From contig OX246747.1 in the NCBI GenBank assembly GCA_945910005.1, positions 10,432,525-10,496,524 of the forward strand: a stretch of DNA of 64,000 nt. Reading direction: 5' to 3'. The translations under genes were made by a program, and so were the position numbers. The notes under the pieces were generated by a model that saw nothing but the letters and a program-made list of their open reading frames with translations, was not told the DNA's origin and ran no database searches. How positions within the stretch are numbered: position 1 is the first letter of the stretch; each line of letters starts with the position of its first letter. Shown piece by piece: positions 1 to 11,391 of this stretch. Source of the DNA: Isoperla grammatica. Lineage: Eukaryota > Arthropoda > Insecta > Plecoptera > Perlodidae.

Positions 1-316
1 CGTGTATCTTGGATAGGGACCGAGTTTAGACCACTGCGTACATCCCAATAATAGCAATATAATTAAAGCAGGCTTATGCCTAATCTAGACCAAGCTCTAT
101 GTACTATGTTGTTAGTATATTATGGAGCTAACTACCTAGGCCTACTTTGAATAGTAAAGGGGTATGTATTTACACCCCCAACCATAACAGCTCCAGCAAC
201 ATATTAGTAGGCTTGGTCTATCACCTAGGCAACCTACCAGTAACCTTATGCCTGGCAAGGTAGGTATTCACTATTTCGGTCTTATATTACTCAACTTAAT
301 TTGAATTTAATTTTAG
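1..316. other. non-coding, likely intron upstream of MULE exon
   Basis: I see no coding region here. The stretch is AT-rich, contains several TAGGCC-type motifs, and ends in a pyrimidine-poor but plausible splice acceptor (TTTTAG at 311-316) just before the first recognisable MULE coding segment. Confidence 0.4.
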
Positions 317-819
317 GTTTATTTTGCACAAGCTCTAGGTGTGCTATCACGGCATTAAAAACAAAGTGCCCAATAGTGTGCAATGCACCATTTGCAAGGC
401 TTCTACGACATATAGTTAAGAAGGCAGACCGATTCACCTGCCGCAATGACCGCTACCTGAAAAATTCTCCCCCTCTCTGTGCTATTATTACTGCGAACGT
501 ACACCACAACCATTCAATTGGCTCGGTTTCTTCGCTGAAGTACCTACGAGTAATTACTGAGTAAGCGATAAAACCAAGGAAGCAGGACAAGTTTTCGCTT
601 CTTTGATGATGGTTTGGCTCCAGCGGAAGCAATGCGTGCACATGAAAATTCTCTAATGCTTCTGGATAATTCTACTGAAGCTATGGCAAATGGGTCATTA
701 AATCCGATCAGTCGAACAGTGTACCACTTATTTGACAATTGGAAGCAAGACAGCTTTGGTACAGTGGCTGCTCCACTGGAAAAATTAAGAGAGAAAATCC
801 CTTTTTAAGCGGAACAAGG
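317..819 (+). pseudogene. MULE (ZSWIM-type) transposase, N-terminal part, frame-broken
   Basis: The first reading block (317-561) encodes a Cys/His segment with KCPIVC early and NVHHNHSIGSVSSLKYLRV late, which resembles the FAR1/FLYWCH-like DNA-binding region preceding Mutator-like transposases. A second block in another frame (about 596-806) continues with FFDDGLAPAEAMRAHE and NPISRTVYHLFDNWKQDSFG, typical of the linker before the catalytic domain. A TAA at about 562 and one or two frameshifts separate the blocks, and another TAA follows KIPF near 806. A donor-like GTAAGA lies just after 819. The catalytic and SWIM exons follow at 1914-3503 on the same strand, so I read this as the 5' part of the same gene. 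Family assignment is by recognised sequence style; the breaks are seen directly. Confidence 0.55.
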
Positions 820-1109
820 TAAGACAAGTTTATTAATTTTCTATATACATGGGTATCTGTATCCGAAATTGTTTCATCAACTTAATTGAGTGGATAAGAG
901 ATAACCAGTTAAGGAAAACATTATATTAATAGTGCAAACACAAAAGAGAATGTCTCAGCCTCAAAAAGAAGAGATTAAATATATTAAAAATGTAAAAACT
1001 AAAAAAGCCTGACAAGTAAATCTTAAAAAAAGAGGCTGCAATGTGTTGTTTACTCAAATTATTTTCAACCCCATTACCTTTTTCCCCCTCAAGTAACCTA
1101 GGCTAAAAT

Positions 1110-1410
1110 ATTGATTGATTGATTAATGGGGCTTAACGTCTCATATTTTCGCAACTATGGCCAATCGAGACGATGAGCGGGTGATAATGAAGATGAGAAA
1201 GATGATGATGAAAATAAAGCCAGATCCGAATCAGGTCCATTGTACGTCGCGTGGGTCGTCATACGGGAGTCCAGCAAGGGAGGGGCAGGGCCATGTGGGA
1301 GGAGAAAACTTCAGTGGGACAGTGGGGGGGAGGGGCAGGGTCTCCTTTTGTCGCCTCTTACGACTAGCAGAGTCACTCTGGGCCTATTCTACCCCGGGCC
1401 GAGACGGGTC
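1110..1410 (-). mobile_element. SINE copy, body II with 5' module b
   Basis: In element orientation this runs from 1410 (GACCCGTCTCGGCCC) down to a (AATC)n tail near 1110. It carries the shared 3' segment (plus strand GGGGCTTAACGTCTCATATT), body II and the 5' module containing GTCGTAAGAGGCGAC. The flanks share a short imperfect duplication around AATATTG, so the TSD is uncertain. Confidence 0.8.
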
Positions 1411-1575
1411 ACTACAATATTGGTTGTCTTTTAAACCAAACTAAACTTACTCATAATTTCATAATTGTAACTGTATATGACTACAGTGCATGATTTAAAT
1501 AGCTTGAGTTACAAATTTGTAACTAGGCATAAAGAAATTTCTACCTGGGAAGGGGACTGTTTTAACTTGCACATT

Positions 1576-1702
1576 GGATTGATTATTTGGGCTTAACGTC
1601 TCATATTTTTGCAACGAGGCTAATCGAGACAATGAGTGGGTGATATATGAAGATGAAATAGGGGAGTGTTTGGAGGAAAGGGGCCAATAGGAGGGCGGGG
1701 TA
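1576..1702 (-). mobile_element. 5'-truncated SINE copy, body I
   Basis: The 3' tail and body I are present (plus strand TTTGGGCTTAACGTCTCAT, then the G-rich block) but the 5' module is missing after about 1702, as expected for 5' truncation during reverse transcription. Confidence 0.75.
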
Positions 1703-1913
1703 GTTATAAAAATTGAAGCAAATAAAAAAGGCTATATATTTTATTTATTTATTTCATATGCGGTCGTTTGACCGTGTACACAGTACATTGCACAAACAGT
1801 ATTGACCATGCATTTCATTTGCATTTGACTCATGCATTTGAGATTTGTTTTTGTACATTTATTGCAAGATCAACTTTATTAGCAAAATGCATTTTTCATA
1901 ACTACTAGGCCTC

Positions 1914-3503
1914 AATGATGTTATTGAAAGGGCAAATGAGCTGGATAATTCAGTTAAAAGAAAGCTTGTCTATAGGTAAGTGAAAAAATTTGCAATACTT
2001 TGTCATTAAAAATGTAGGTCTAATATAATTTTCCATTTACTATTTAAATATATTTGTGGCTATAAAAGAAGAATATCCATGGGCTGTCTTGGTTGTAACA
2101 GACATTATGAAAAGAGCACAAGAACTGCCATGTTCACAAGAATTAATTTTCATCGACTCAAGTGCCAGCTGTGACTCCACTCAGTCTACCGTCACAACTA
2201 TTCTGACTGCAACAAAAGCAGGAGCAGTTCCTATTGGGATTGTTATTCATGAAACCCAATCGACTGAGGGTTACACTGCAGCATTCTCAATGCTCAAAGA
2301 TAACTTTCCCAATTGCTTTGGTGGTAAACAGGTATTCATTTACTTTGCATAACTTTGAAATTAAATACACCTGTACATACTGGTATCTAATACACCATAA
2401 TACTAGGTATAGTATCTACTTGTAACATACCTAGACTATGTTTCATAGTTGCTTATTTAAAAAAAAAATGTTCTTGAATTTAGGTTTACAATTAAACTTA
2501 AAGGCAACAATTTCTGCACACCTACACCTAGAGTGGTCTGTAGACTCCAAACTTTTTTCAGGACCAAACATTTTCATGACTGATGATTCGTCCGCTGAAA
2601 AGGCTGCATTACATGCTGTGTGGCCAAGAGCTATACACCTTCTTTGCCATTTCCACATGGCCCAAGCTGAGTGGCGGTGGCTCATATCTTCAGCGAGTGG
2701 TGTTGATAAGGATAACCGCAAAGTTCTGATGACATTATTCCAAAATGTATGTATGGTTAAAGAGGAGATGTTTAGCTCATAAGTGAGCACATGTTTTAAA
2801 TGCGTATTACAGTTATACTACCCCCAAGCCCTCACCACTTAACCACTTGTACCTTTCCTTTCAATAGGTAATGTATGCTGACAGCTTGGAGACTTTTTCA
2901 GAAGCAAAAACAGAAATTAGTGATCTGGTTGATCAAGACAACTTTGTCAAGAGAATGAACAAAAACCTTGAAAGAAGAGAGGAGTGGGTTCAACACTTAA
3001 GAAGTCATCTCATTACTCGCCATAATAACACGAATAATTATGCAGAAGCTACGATTCGGGTGCTAAAAGACATAATTTTATGCAGAACAAAAGCATTCAA
3101 TGTTGTTGCACTGGTCGAATTCTGTGGAAACATCTGGAGCAGATACTTCGTTGGAAGGCTGCTGAACTTTGCCCACGGTAGGAGAGCGGAGCCATTACTT
3201 GGTTATGCAGCGCTGTGTAGCCGCATGAAGCATATCAATCTGGAAACAATAAAACAAATTTATGACAAGACACTTTCAGTTCCTAGTGGAACAAAAGAAA
3301 ATTCTAAATATATCATCGATATAACGCTTGGTGTATGTAGCTGCAAAATGGGTCGTGAGGGCAGATTCTGCAAACACCAGGCAATTCTTCACAAGAACCT
3401 TGGTGTCATGCTACCTAATGTTCCAGTGATCAACACCATTGAAAGATACGCACTTGCTCGATTAGCATTAGGGAATAAATGTCCAGGAATACATTTTTTC
3501 CAA
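1914..3503 (+). CDS. MULE transposase catalytic core and SWIM zinc finger, multi-exon
   Basis: At least three well-supported exons can be assembled. Exon 2056/2069-2323 carries LIFIDSSASCD (first acidic residue of the DDE core) and ends in phase 1 at a GTAAAC donor. Intron 2324-2561 ends in TTTTTTCAG, and the join reads NCFGGPNIFMTDDSSAEKAA, the expected second-Asp motif. The exon to 2746 carries the CHFH motif. Intron 2747-2867 (GTATGT...AATAG) is phase 0 on both sides. The exon 2868-3503 contains RHNNTNNYAEATIRVLKD and a SWIM finger (CSCKMGREGRFCKH, CxCx8CxH) and ends at a strong GTAAGT donor, so the gene continues or has lost its last exon. A probable earlier exon (about 1914-1975, ending at GTAAGT) encodes ERANELDNSVKRKLVYR, but its junction with the next exon does not fit in phase. 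These open, correctly spliced exons are unusual among the broken TE genes here, so a domesticated ZSWIM-like host gene is possible. Confidence 0.72.
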
Positions 3504-3689
3504 GTAAGTCTTAACTAAAACAAGAAATAGGCTAACCCTAAATTACAATAAAGAGTACAATGTAACTTGTTATCTCTACTTGTTAATAAGCAAGGAATAA
3601 ATACATTTTTTCAATGTAAGACTAAGAGAAGAATAGGGCATCCCTAAACTACAATGTAGGGTGGAAAATAAATTGTTAAACCTTAGTTC

Positions 3690-3937
3690 AGGGCTGCCGT
3701 TTTTACGGATATCGTCCGTTTTTACGAATATTATGGGCATTCAACGGATACCAGGATATTTGATGCTTTTTACGGATAATTAGTGATTTTGCGATGTTTT
3801 CATAAATTTGAATTTTCGCGGTTCTATTTGAGGAAGTTCGTCAATTTCATACAGGCAGCGGTGCGTTCGAAATTCGACCTATCGATTTCCGCATAAATCG
3901 AACTCATGAGTTCACCTGTTCGTGACGTCAGTTAAGA
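3690..3937 (+). other. putative hAT 5' end and untranslated leader
   Basis: A CAGGGCTGCCG start at 3691 resembles hAT terminal sequence and is followed by repeated TTTTTACGGATA/TCCG words (3700-3780). No convincing 8-bp duplication was found with the candidate right end near 5640, so the boundary is tentative. Confidence 0.3.
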
Positions 3938-5520
3938 GTGTGGGTGGCCTATTTCTCAAAAATGGAGAAGAGACGTAAATTGTCGCCGAACAGATCTAAA
4001 TATGTTCAACAGTATAAATCTGAGTGGGAGTCAGCTTTAAAATGGCTGCAAAAAGGAAAATCAGACACTTCGGCGTTCTGCAAGTATTGTGATTTAGATC
4101 TCGCGATTAGTACCGGGGGGAAGAAGGACCTCGAACGCCATGCAGCCACTGCAGGCCACTTACGTAAGGAAAAGTCGGTCCTGGGCAGTACTTCGATGAC
4201 CGATCACTTTATCAAAAAAGATAATGGCGTCGTTGATGCAGAACTAAGATGGTCGAACTTCATTGCGGAGAATAATCTACCAATGGTGTTAAGTGACAAT
4301 TTCACAAAGTTGGCGTCAACAATGTTTCCAGATAGCACGATCGCGGCAAATTTCCGGTGCTCTCGCACGAAAACCAGCCAAATCATAAAACAGGCCTTAG
4401 GCGAGTCTGCCAAAAAAACATCGTGGATGTTATGAAAAAATCATTCTTCACACTAATGATCGACGAATCAACAGACATTACAGTAACCAGGCAGATGGTC
4501 ATAATAGTACGCGTGTTCGGGTCGGCAACCGATAGGGTCGAAACACAAGGCAGGGCAACCGGAGAAAACCTGTTCAACGTTGTTGATAACACATTCAAAG
4601 AAGATGGTATTGACTGGAGATTTTGTTTGAGTATGTCGTCTGATGGGGCTAAAGCGATGGTAGGAGAATTTAACTCTGTGCTTTCTCGTGTTAGAGCAGC
4701 GCAGACTGACATATGGTTCCTGCACTGTACTTGTCATGTATCCCACCTTGCTGCATCTCACGCATGTGCCGAGCTCCCAGATGTTTGTGAACAGTTGGCT
4801 AGGGATGTTTATTGTTTTTTTTAAATGTCTGGTAAACGTCAGGATGAATACAAGTTAACTCAAGAGTTGTTGGAAGTGGCTCAACATAAGATTTTGAGAC
4901 CTAGTACTACCAGGTGGCTTTCCTTGCTTCAGTGTGTTGAGAGGTTGTTAGAGCAATGGCCTGCTCTTACCGAGTACTTTGATACCAAATTAGACAATAA
5001 GGAGAGTAAGCTGGAGGCAGTTGTGCGTATCAAAAATACACTGCATTCTGATGCAGCCAAGTTATATTTCTTGTTTTTACAGGCCATTTTGCCTTGATTT
5101 ACCCAGTTTAATACTTTGTTCCACCATGAGAAGACATATGTCCACAAACTTTACGGTGAAACTCGCTCATTAATTCGTCGTTTCATTTCAAGTTTCATCA
5201 AATTTGATATAATTCAAAAAACTGACATAACTGAAATAAATCCCACTCGCAATATCCAACTTGAAGATGGTTCCCTTTTCATCGGTAATAAAACCAGGAC
5301 ACTTTTGGAACAAGGTGAAATAAGCCAAGATGAGATATGCAACTTCTACATCAGCGTAAGAAAATTCTTCGAAAAGGGAACTAATGAACGCTACCGTTTG
5401 TTGCCTTTAGAAGACAAAATTCTGAAATCGATATCAGTACTTGATCCTGCAGAACAACAAAATGGTGAATGGGAAAAAATACAGACACTCATAACCGCCG
5501 TTCCCAATTGTTCGGTTTAG
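3938..5520 (+). pseudogene. hAT-superfamily transposase, C2H2/BED-like finger type, inactivated
   Basis: The N-terminal block (ATG at 3962) encodes a zinc-finger segment with CKYCDLDL and HAATAGH. After a frameshift in the A-run near 4411-4419 the protein continues as VDVMKKSFFTLMIDESTD, the catalytic-Asp region, then MSSDGAKAMVG and LHCTCHVSHLAASHA, typical of hAT-like RNase H folds. In-frame stops occur at 4822-4824 (after RDVYCFF) and at about 5095. The frame then resumes with SGKRQDEYKL, RPSTTRWLSLLQCVERLLEQW and a C-terminal region to 5520. One frameshift plus two stops in an otherwise continuous frame indicate recent death. No introns are needed. The assignment to hAT is knowledge-based; the breaks are seen. 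Confidence 0.75.
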
Positions 5521-5691
5521 GTGTTTGAATTTATTTAGGTTAATATATATATTTAATCCACTTCCCATTATTACTCTTGATTCACCCCCCTCCCACTCCT
5601 TCATTTACCCAGTATACGAAATAGTGTTTCGAGAGGATTGCGCATCCCTATATGCGCAGTCACGTGATACTATCAGCGTGGACTACTTACC

Positions 5692-6590
5692 GTGACGACG
5701 AGGGAGGACACACTTGCCTGTCAACTATCAACAACAGAACATCGCATACAGATATACGTTTGTCGGCTGTGGAGGGATATCAGAAAGGACCATACTCTCA
5801 ACGTATGTGTAAAATTCACAAAACTCGGCATTGACACAAGTATTGTATTGGATACGCTGAGACGAGCAAGTCGGCTACGCTCCTTAACGCTGAAGTCGAA
5901 TCATGAGAGTAATGTGATTTTGGAAGCTGTATGTACCTTCACCCCACATTTGAGGGAACTGGTCCTCGTAAACTGTCGCGGAACATTGGATCGCAGGAAT
6001 CTTTCCTCGACAGTAATGCGCGAAGTTCTACGGAAATGTTCCATGATGGAGGCAATAACAATACGCCGCTGTTTTGACCTAAACTTCCATTGCTCCAAAA
6101 GGTGACATTCAACTACACCCGTGAGGTAGACTCGTCGCCGCTGTGGAGCCTCGCGGTGTATTGCAAACAGCTGGAACACTTATGCGTTAGTGATCTGTTT
6201 GATCAGCAGTACTACGGATACTCTTTTAATCATGAGACTGATTTCGGTATGATGACCAGCCTTCGTAATGTGGAGTTTTCCGTGTGCCCTAACGTCACAC
6301 CCAATGGCTAGGCAGAATTCGTGCGGTCACCGGCGGGCCGGGGACTTGAGAGTCTTAGTCTAGTGGCTTGTAAGATACGTGGCCTTGTCCTAATGTCGAT
6401 CGCGACCCACATCCCGCAAATACGCGCTCTTCGTTTCGCATGTGGATTTTTCCAGTTCGAAACCCACCTCAATGCATCAGTGTTTGTGACTCTCCTGCGG
6501 AGCTGCCGGAGCTTGGAAACTCTAGAGGCGATCCGAATGGGGCCGATTGTCGAGTACTTTATGCCCCCTCTTGTGCTACACATCTTCTTA
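5692..6590 (+). pseudogene. F-box/leucine-rich-repeat-like gene fragment
   Basis: The translation begins with a segment resembling the end of an F-box (VCRLWRDI) followed by leucine-rich strands (LRSLTLKSN, LRELVLVNCRG, MMEAITIRRC, LEHLCVSDLF, LRNVEFSVC, LESLSLVACK, IRALRFACG, LETLEAIRMG) at the spacing of FBXL-type repeats. A frameshift lies near 6090 and an in-frame TAG at 6309-6311. The LRR reading stops where the BEL/Pao LTR-like repeat begins (about 6595). It could be a host F-box gene disrupted by that insertion or an older retrocopy. No introns are visible in this 900-bp piece. Confidence 0.55.
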
Positions 6591-6594
6591 CGTA

Positions 6595-6940
6595 ATTATT
6601 ACTCATTTTATTTTTGGTTATTGGTAAGTCATTATTTTGGATGCACTGTCCACCCCCCCACCCCCCTTTTCCAAGAAGAAGAAAGTTCGGAAAACCCAAA
6701 CCAGCGAAAATATCAAGTAGGCATAGGACGCATCCACCTACTGTACATAAAAATGGTCCTCCAGGCCGGATGTATTCTTTTACTGAGCTTCTTTTTCTAG
6801 TGTTTGAAATTCTACTTCGTTTTATTAATTTTGCTGTCTTGTCCGTTGTGAAATTTTGTTGTCGTATAGCATTCTCCCCCGCACTTTTCACTGTTATTTC
6901 ATGCAGTGTATTGTGACGTAATTAGCCACCCCCTAGATTG
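6595..6940 (+). repeat. probable 5' LTR of the BEL/Pao element
   Basis: The first about 165 bases (Y-rich block, AAGAAGAAGAAAGTTCGG, then a segment ending TACTGTACA) recur at 9376-9545, downstream of the gag-pol remnant and in the same orientation. A direct repeat flanking a retroelement body is best read as its LTRs. The right edge is estimated from where gag-like sequence starts. Confidence 0.5.
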
Positions 6941-6968
6941 TCAGTAGTCAATAATTAATTGATTAGCG

Positions 6969-9094
6969 ATGGCGGAAGCAGCGAGAAGAGATAAGGAACG
7001 GAATGTTACGAAGCTTATTTGATTTGAGTAGGGAAGTAGAAGATGTGTCAAAGCTGCCTCTCTTTAGAGCAAGATACGCCAAACTAGAAGAAACCAGGCA
7101 GGCTTTTGAGGAATAAACTTCAGATATTAACTTGCTGAAATAAGAAATAGATCCAGAATATGTGCCTAACGAACAATGCTTGATTGCGTTTGATGAAATG
7201 TATTACGCGATACAAGAAGTCGCCGCGCGCATCACGTCACCGCCTGGGACAGCTGATCGCAACGTACCTACAGATTCATCGCCCCACAGCCGTGCGCGTC
7301 TACCGAAGATAGAGCTTATCAAGTTCACGGCACGTTGACTCCCTGGCCAACATTCTACGACATGTTTTGTAGCCTTGTGCACAATGATGCAACTATCGAT
7401 CCCGTTCAAAAGTTCCACTATTTAATTTTTACACTTACGGGCGCTCCACTGAGCCTCGTAAAGGGTTTACCAGTCACAGAAAATAATTACGCGATTGTGT
7501 GGGACTTATTAGTTGAAGAGTATCAAAATGAACGCAATCTTGCCAACAGCATTTTGGACAAGTTATTTTCGATCCGCCCACAACAGTCAGAATCTGCTTC
7601 CGGTCTAAGCCTTTACTTTCAAACCTACCACGAGAATTAAAAACCTCAACATTAATATTGCAGACTACCTCCTGGTATATATCGGCTTACGCAATCTAGA
7701 ACCCAGTGCCAAGAGACAATTCGAGATACAATGTGATAAACGTCAAGTTCCTTCTGTGGAACAGTTCACAAAGTTCCTCAAAGATTACGTCAGCGTGTGA
7801 CAACGCTCTCAGGTTGATTATCAAAAGACCAAACCCCAAGCAAAAGGTTCTGCTGTCAGTAACAACTCGGCACCCAAGCAACAGGCCCTTATTTCCACGT
7901 CAGATAATTTAGTCCCTAAATGTTTATTATGTAACGAAAATCATCGTCTCTTAAATTGTCAGACATTTCTCTCACTTGCTCCCTCCCAACGTCGTGAGAA
8001 GTGCAAGGAGATTCGACTATGTTTCAACTGCTTAGCTAGTTCGCACATGGCTGACAAATGTTCCTCGAAGTTTACATGCAAGCGATGTAACGGTCGACAC
8101 CATACTCTGCTACATTAAGACACCCGTAATTCAGGCTCAATAGTTACGCCCGCTGTGACAAACACTGCGAGCAACGCGAACGTGAACCGCAGCGTATCCC
8201 AAGCTGCTCCTGGTCCCTCAAGTGGGGGCAATCTTCCACAACAATCTCTTTCTTGTTCAGCCCAGTCCCCAAACCCCACTACAGTATTGTTGGGTACTGC
8301 CATTGCACGAATTCAAGATAGTGCTGGTTGTTTCCATCCGCTCCGAATTGTTATTGACTGCGGCTCTCAGTTATCGTTCATAACTTCAGATGTTGTGGAA
8401 CGTCTAGGTCTCTCTCGTCGTAAATGTTTCACCCAGGTGTCAGGGATAGGTTCTCGTGAGGGGCCTCGTGGTCAAGGCTTAACTACGTGTGTTATTGCAC
8501 CTATCTCTGCAACGCACCCCCAGCTCTCTACCGAAGCAGTTATTCTACCCAATATTTCTGCGGATCTACCCTCAGTTCCCCTCTCGTCAGAACTAAGAGA
8601 TAGCTTAAGTCATATCGCACTAGCCGATCCCCAGTTTGATAAACCTGGGCCCATTGACATGTTACTCGGGGCCGACTTGTATCCATTTATTCTTGTAAAT
8701 GGCCAAGTCAAATTAACCCCGGGTGAACCCACTGCCATGAAAACCATTTTTGGATGGATCATTATAGGCAAAGCGAAAGTTAGCTCCATCCAAACCCAAT
8801 CAACGTCACTTCTCAGTTACTCTAATTCGTTGGAGAGTCTCGTTAAAAGATTCTGGGAGGTTAAAGAAACTTCAATACCCACTCTGAAAAACCCCGAATA
8901 CGTCTTAGCCGAGTCTCATTTCGTACGCACTCATTACCGCTCTAGTAGCGGCCGCTTTGTTGTCTCTCTACCATTTCGAGAAGCGGAACCCCTATTCAAA
9001 GGAAACTTTAACCAAGCCGTGTTGGCGCGACTTACGCCACGTCTACAGAATCATTGCGTCACAGCCACCTGTACGCGTTTCAGATCCCCGAGTT
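6969..9094 (+). pseudogene. BEL/Pao retrotransposon gag-protease remnant
   Basis: From an ATG at 6969 several frames together give a BEL/Pao polyprotein. There is a coiled N-terminus, then a DUF1759-type gag core (LPKIELIKF, FYDMFCSLVHND, FHYLIFTLTGAP), zinc-knuckle-like cysteines (CLLCNENH, CFNCLASSHMADKC, CKRCNGRHH), and the aspartic protease (IVIDCGSQLSFI as active-site strand, MLLGADLYP as the second strand). The last part (FGWIIIGK, FWEVKE) is the linker before reverse transcriptase. Stops or frameshifts interrupt it near 7023, 7114, 7141, 7337, 7638, 7798 and 8116. The longest intact block is 8155-9094. Reverse transcriptase, RNase H and integrase are absent: the reading ends at 9094, just before a MITE. 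Confidence 0.8.
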
Positions 9095-9195
9095 AAAACT
9101 TCAATAAATGCGACCACATTAAACCTATTTAAAAATTTATTTTTTACTTGTGACTTGCATTAATATACTGTTTGTATCAGATACTATTAAACTAA

Positions 9196-9342
9196 GGTTG
9201 GAATTCATAGTCGGCCCCTACACCTAGGGGCACCCATTGTTGCTATGTATTTGTTTTGTTTATGGGAAATAACATGCAAACAACTGTTACCTTGGTAACA
9301 ATGGGCGCCCCTAGGTGTAGGGGCCGACTATGAATTCCAACC
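9196..9342. mobile_element. 147-bp MITE with TAA target duplication
   Basis: The ends are near-perfect inverted repeats of about 45 bp (GGTTGGAATTCATAGTCGGC at the left and its complement at the right) flanked by TAA at 9193-9195 and 9343-9345. Length, palindromic ends and a 3-bp TAA duplication fit a PIF/Harbinger-type MITE. It contains no ORF. Confidence 0.85.
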
Positions 9343-9375
9343 TAAGTGTTTGGTTTAACAAAAAAAATCGTACGC

Positions 9376-9545
9376 GTGTTGCCTATTATTACTCGTTTTG
9401 TTTTTGGTTATTGGTAACTCATTATTTTGTAGCCACTGTGCACCCCCCCCCCCCCTTTTTTCAAGAAGAAGAAAGTTCGGCAAACCCGAACCGGCGAAAA
9501 TATCAAGTAGGCATAGGACGCACCCACCTACTGTACAAAACGGGT
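9376..9545 (+). repeat. truncated 3' LTR-like copy of the 6595 repeat
   Basis: This repeats about 165 bases of the 6595 block with scattered differences and a longer C-run, then diverges after TACTGTACAAAA. It lies at the 3' side of the BEL/Pao body and probably is a truncated 3' LTR. Confidence 0.5.
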
Positions 9546-10202
9546 ACAAAAAGCGTGGTGCACTTGACGAACCCGGTGCCAGCGAGACAGGTGCGACACG
9601 TTGTCAGGCAAAGAGTGTTCGGGACGCGCTTAGAGTGCAGTGCCAATGAGAATGTGGCCCGGGCTAAGATAGCCTGGGCCCTCGGAGGGCTCAAACGAGG
9701 TGGCACACAAGGGACGGCTGTTAAGCACAGCTTAAATTTGAGCGAACAAAGTGGCATACTCTTCAAAGGTATGAGGAGTATCCGAGATTAAACGATGAAG
9801 AAGGAGCTTAGCGGACTTCACCCCGGCTTCCCAAAGACCGCCGAAGTTTGGGAGATGGGGTTAACAAATTTAATGATATTATTATAATTATATTAATGAA
9901 TTTGGAATTTCACTTGTACAATAACGCTTATCTCGTTGTTTGTAGGCGTTGTAGAGCCAACGACGACGGTAGTGTTAACCCCCTCGCCGCCGCCGCTACC
10001 CGAGCCGCCAATGGCGATGACACGTATATGTAAACAAATTCCTAATCAAATTTTTTTTTGACAACACCATTTCTTCATAATAAATCGATATGTTGATAAA
10101 GAAATTTATTATTTTATTTAGTAGTTAATTTAATAATAGAATTATTTATTATTAAATATTTTCTTTTATTTATAAATTAAATAAATTGATGATTAATTAA
10201 TA
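9546..10202. other. no recognised gene; AT-rich with duplicated segment
   Basis: A short open frame (to about 9790) has no recognisable motif. The stretch 10116-10200 (TTATAAATTAAATAAATTGA core) recurs at 10480-10556, so part of the region is a local duplication. Confidence 0.4.
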
Positions 10203-10335
10203 AATCTTTAACTTAAAATTGTATTTCTTTTCTGAACATTCATTTCTAAGCAATTAAGGGGTATTAAACCTAAAAAATAATGTGTTTTGTTATTTTGTTT
10301 TTTATCACCATTCTTTATTCAACTTGTTGTTTCAG
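10203..10335 (+). repeat. 133-bp intron-like segment, copy 1
   Basis: The block AATCTTTAAC...TTGTTGTTTCAG is almost identical to 11101-11232. Both copies end in a polypyrimidine-like stretch and AG, as a duplicated 3' intron end would. Confidence 0.7.
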
Positions 10336-10565
10336 AAGAAATCAGCATTCAAGCCTGGATTGGCCTATTCAGTGATATATTGCGTCAACATTCCCGTGAT
10401 GATGAAGGTAAACGAGTTACCAGCGTTATTATTAAATTGTATTCCAACGAATGAATTCACTGACGTAGCCGCATTTCCAGTAGTTAATTTATTAATAGAA
10501 TTATTTATCATTTAATATTTTATTTTAATTATAAATTAAATAAATTGATGATTAATTGTGTGTAT

Positions 10566-10972
10566 GCAAGTGTGTGTATACAAGTGTATACAGTTCTTAT
10601 GTAGGGTAGATCATGCAAGCACTGTACAGTGTATACAGTCATTATGTAGGAGAGATCATGCAAGCACTGTACAGTGTATACAGTCATTATGTAGGAGAGA
10701 GCATGCAAGCACTGTACAGTGTATACAGTCATTATGTAGGAGAGAGCATGCAAGCACTGTACAGTGTATACAGTCATTATGTAGGAGAGAGCAAGCAAGC
10801 ACTGTACAGAGTATACAGTCATTATGTAGGAGAGAGCATGCAAGCACTGCTCAGTGTATACAGTCATTATGTAGGAGAGAGCATGCAAGCACTGTACAGT
10901 GTATACAGTCATTATGTAGGAGAGAGCATGCAAGCACTGTACAGCGTATACAGTCATTATGTAGGAGAGACT
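10566..10972. repeat. 45-bp minisatellite, about 8-9 units
   Basis: The unit has a period of 45 bases and contains the dyad-rich words CACTGTACAGTGTATACAGT and ATTATGTAGGAGAGA. Units differ by a few substitutions only. Because 45 is divisible by three, several frames on both strands stay open, which explains apparent ORFs here. There are no spacers, so this is not a CRISPR array. Confidence 0.95.
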
Positions 10973-11100
10973 AAAACATAATTATCTTGTTTTTATACGA
11001 ATTAAAACAAGTTTGCATAGATTCGGTATTTTAGTAGCTGAAGGTGAAAGTGACCATTTTAACTGTTTAGACTTAGAGACTGCAAAACCGTATTTCATAC

Positions 11101-11232
11101 AATCTTTAACCAAAATTGTATTTCTTTTCTGAACATTCATTTCTAAGCAATTAAGGGGTATTAAACCTAAAAAATAATGTGTGTTGTTATTTTGTTTTTT
11201 ATCACCATTCTTTATTTAACTTGTTGTTTCAG
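11101..11232 (+). repeat. 133-bp intron-like segment, copy 2
   Basis: Second copy of the 10203 block, with a handful of substitutions. It is followed by a short sequence (CCAGCGTTATTGTTATATTG) that also echoes the downstream flank of copy 1, so the duplicated unit is longer than the conserved core and the minisatellite sits between the copies. Confidence 0.7.
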
Positions 11233-11391
11233 ATGAAACCATAGCTCGCACTACGCGGGCCCCTTTCAGTTACAGAGTTCGTAAATTTTTCCGTGTTGAT
11301 TCAGGTTAAAGAGTTTCCAGCGTTATTGTTATATTGACAACTTTCTTTGATCCATGTTTATATAAAATTCATTTTTTTGTTAAATAATACA

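Noticed and set aside
3690..5650. Exact hAT boundaries (CAGGGCTGC at left, GCGCATCCCTA at right)
   Set aside because: The ends resemble each other but the flanking 8 bases differ (CCTTAGTT versus TATGCGCA).
10529..10981. Open frames on both strands across the 45-bp array, and a CRISPR-like look
   Set aside because: Units are contiguous without unique spacers, the genome is eukaryotic and the frames follow from the 45-bp period.
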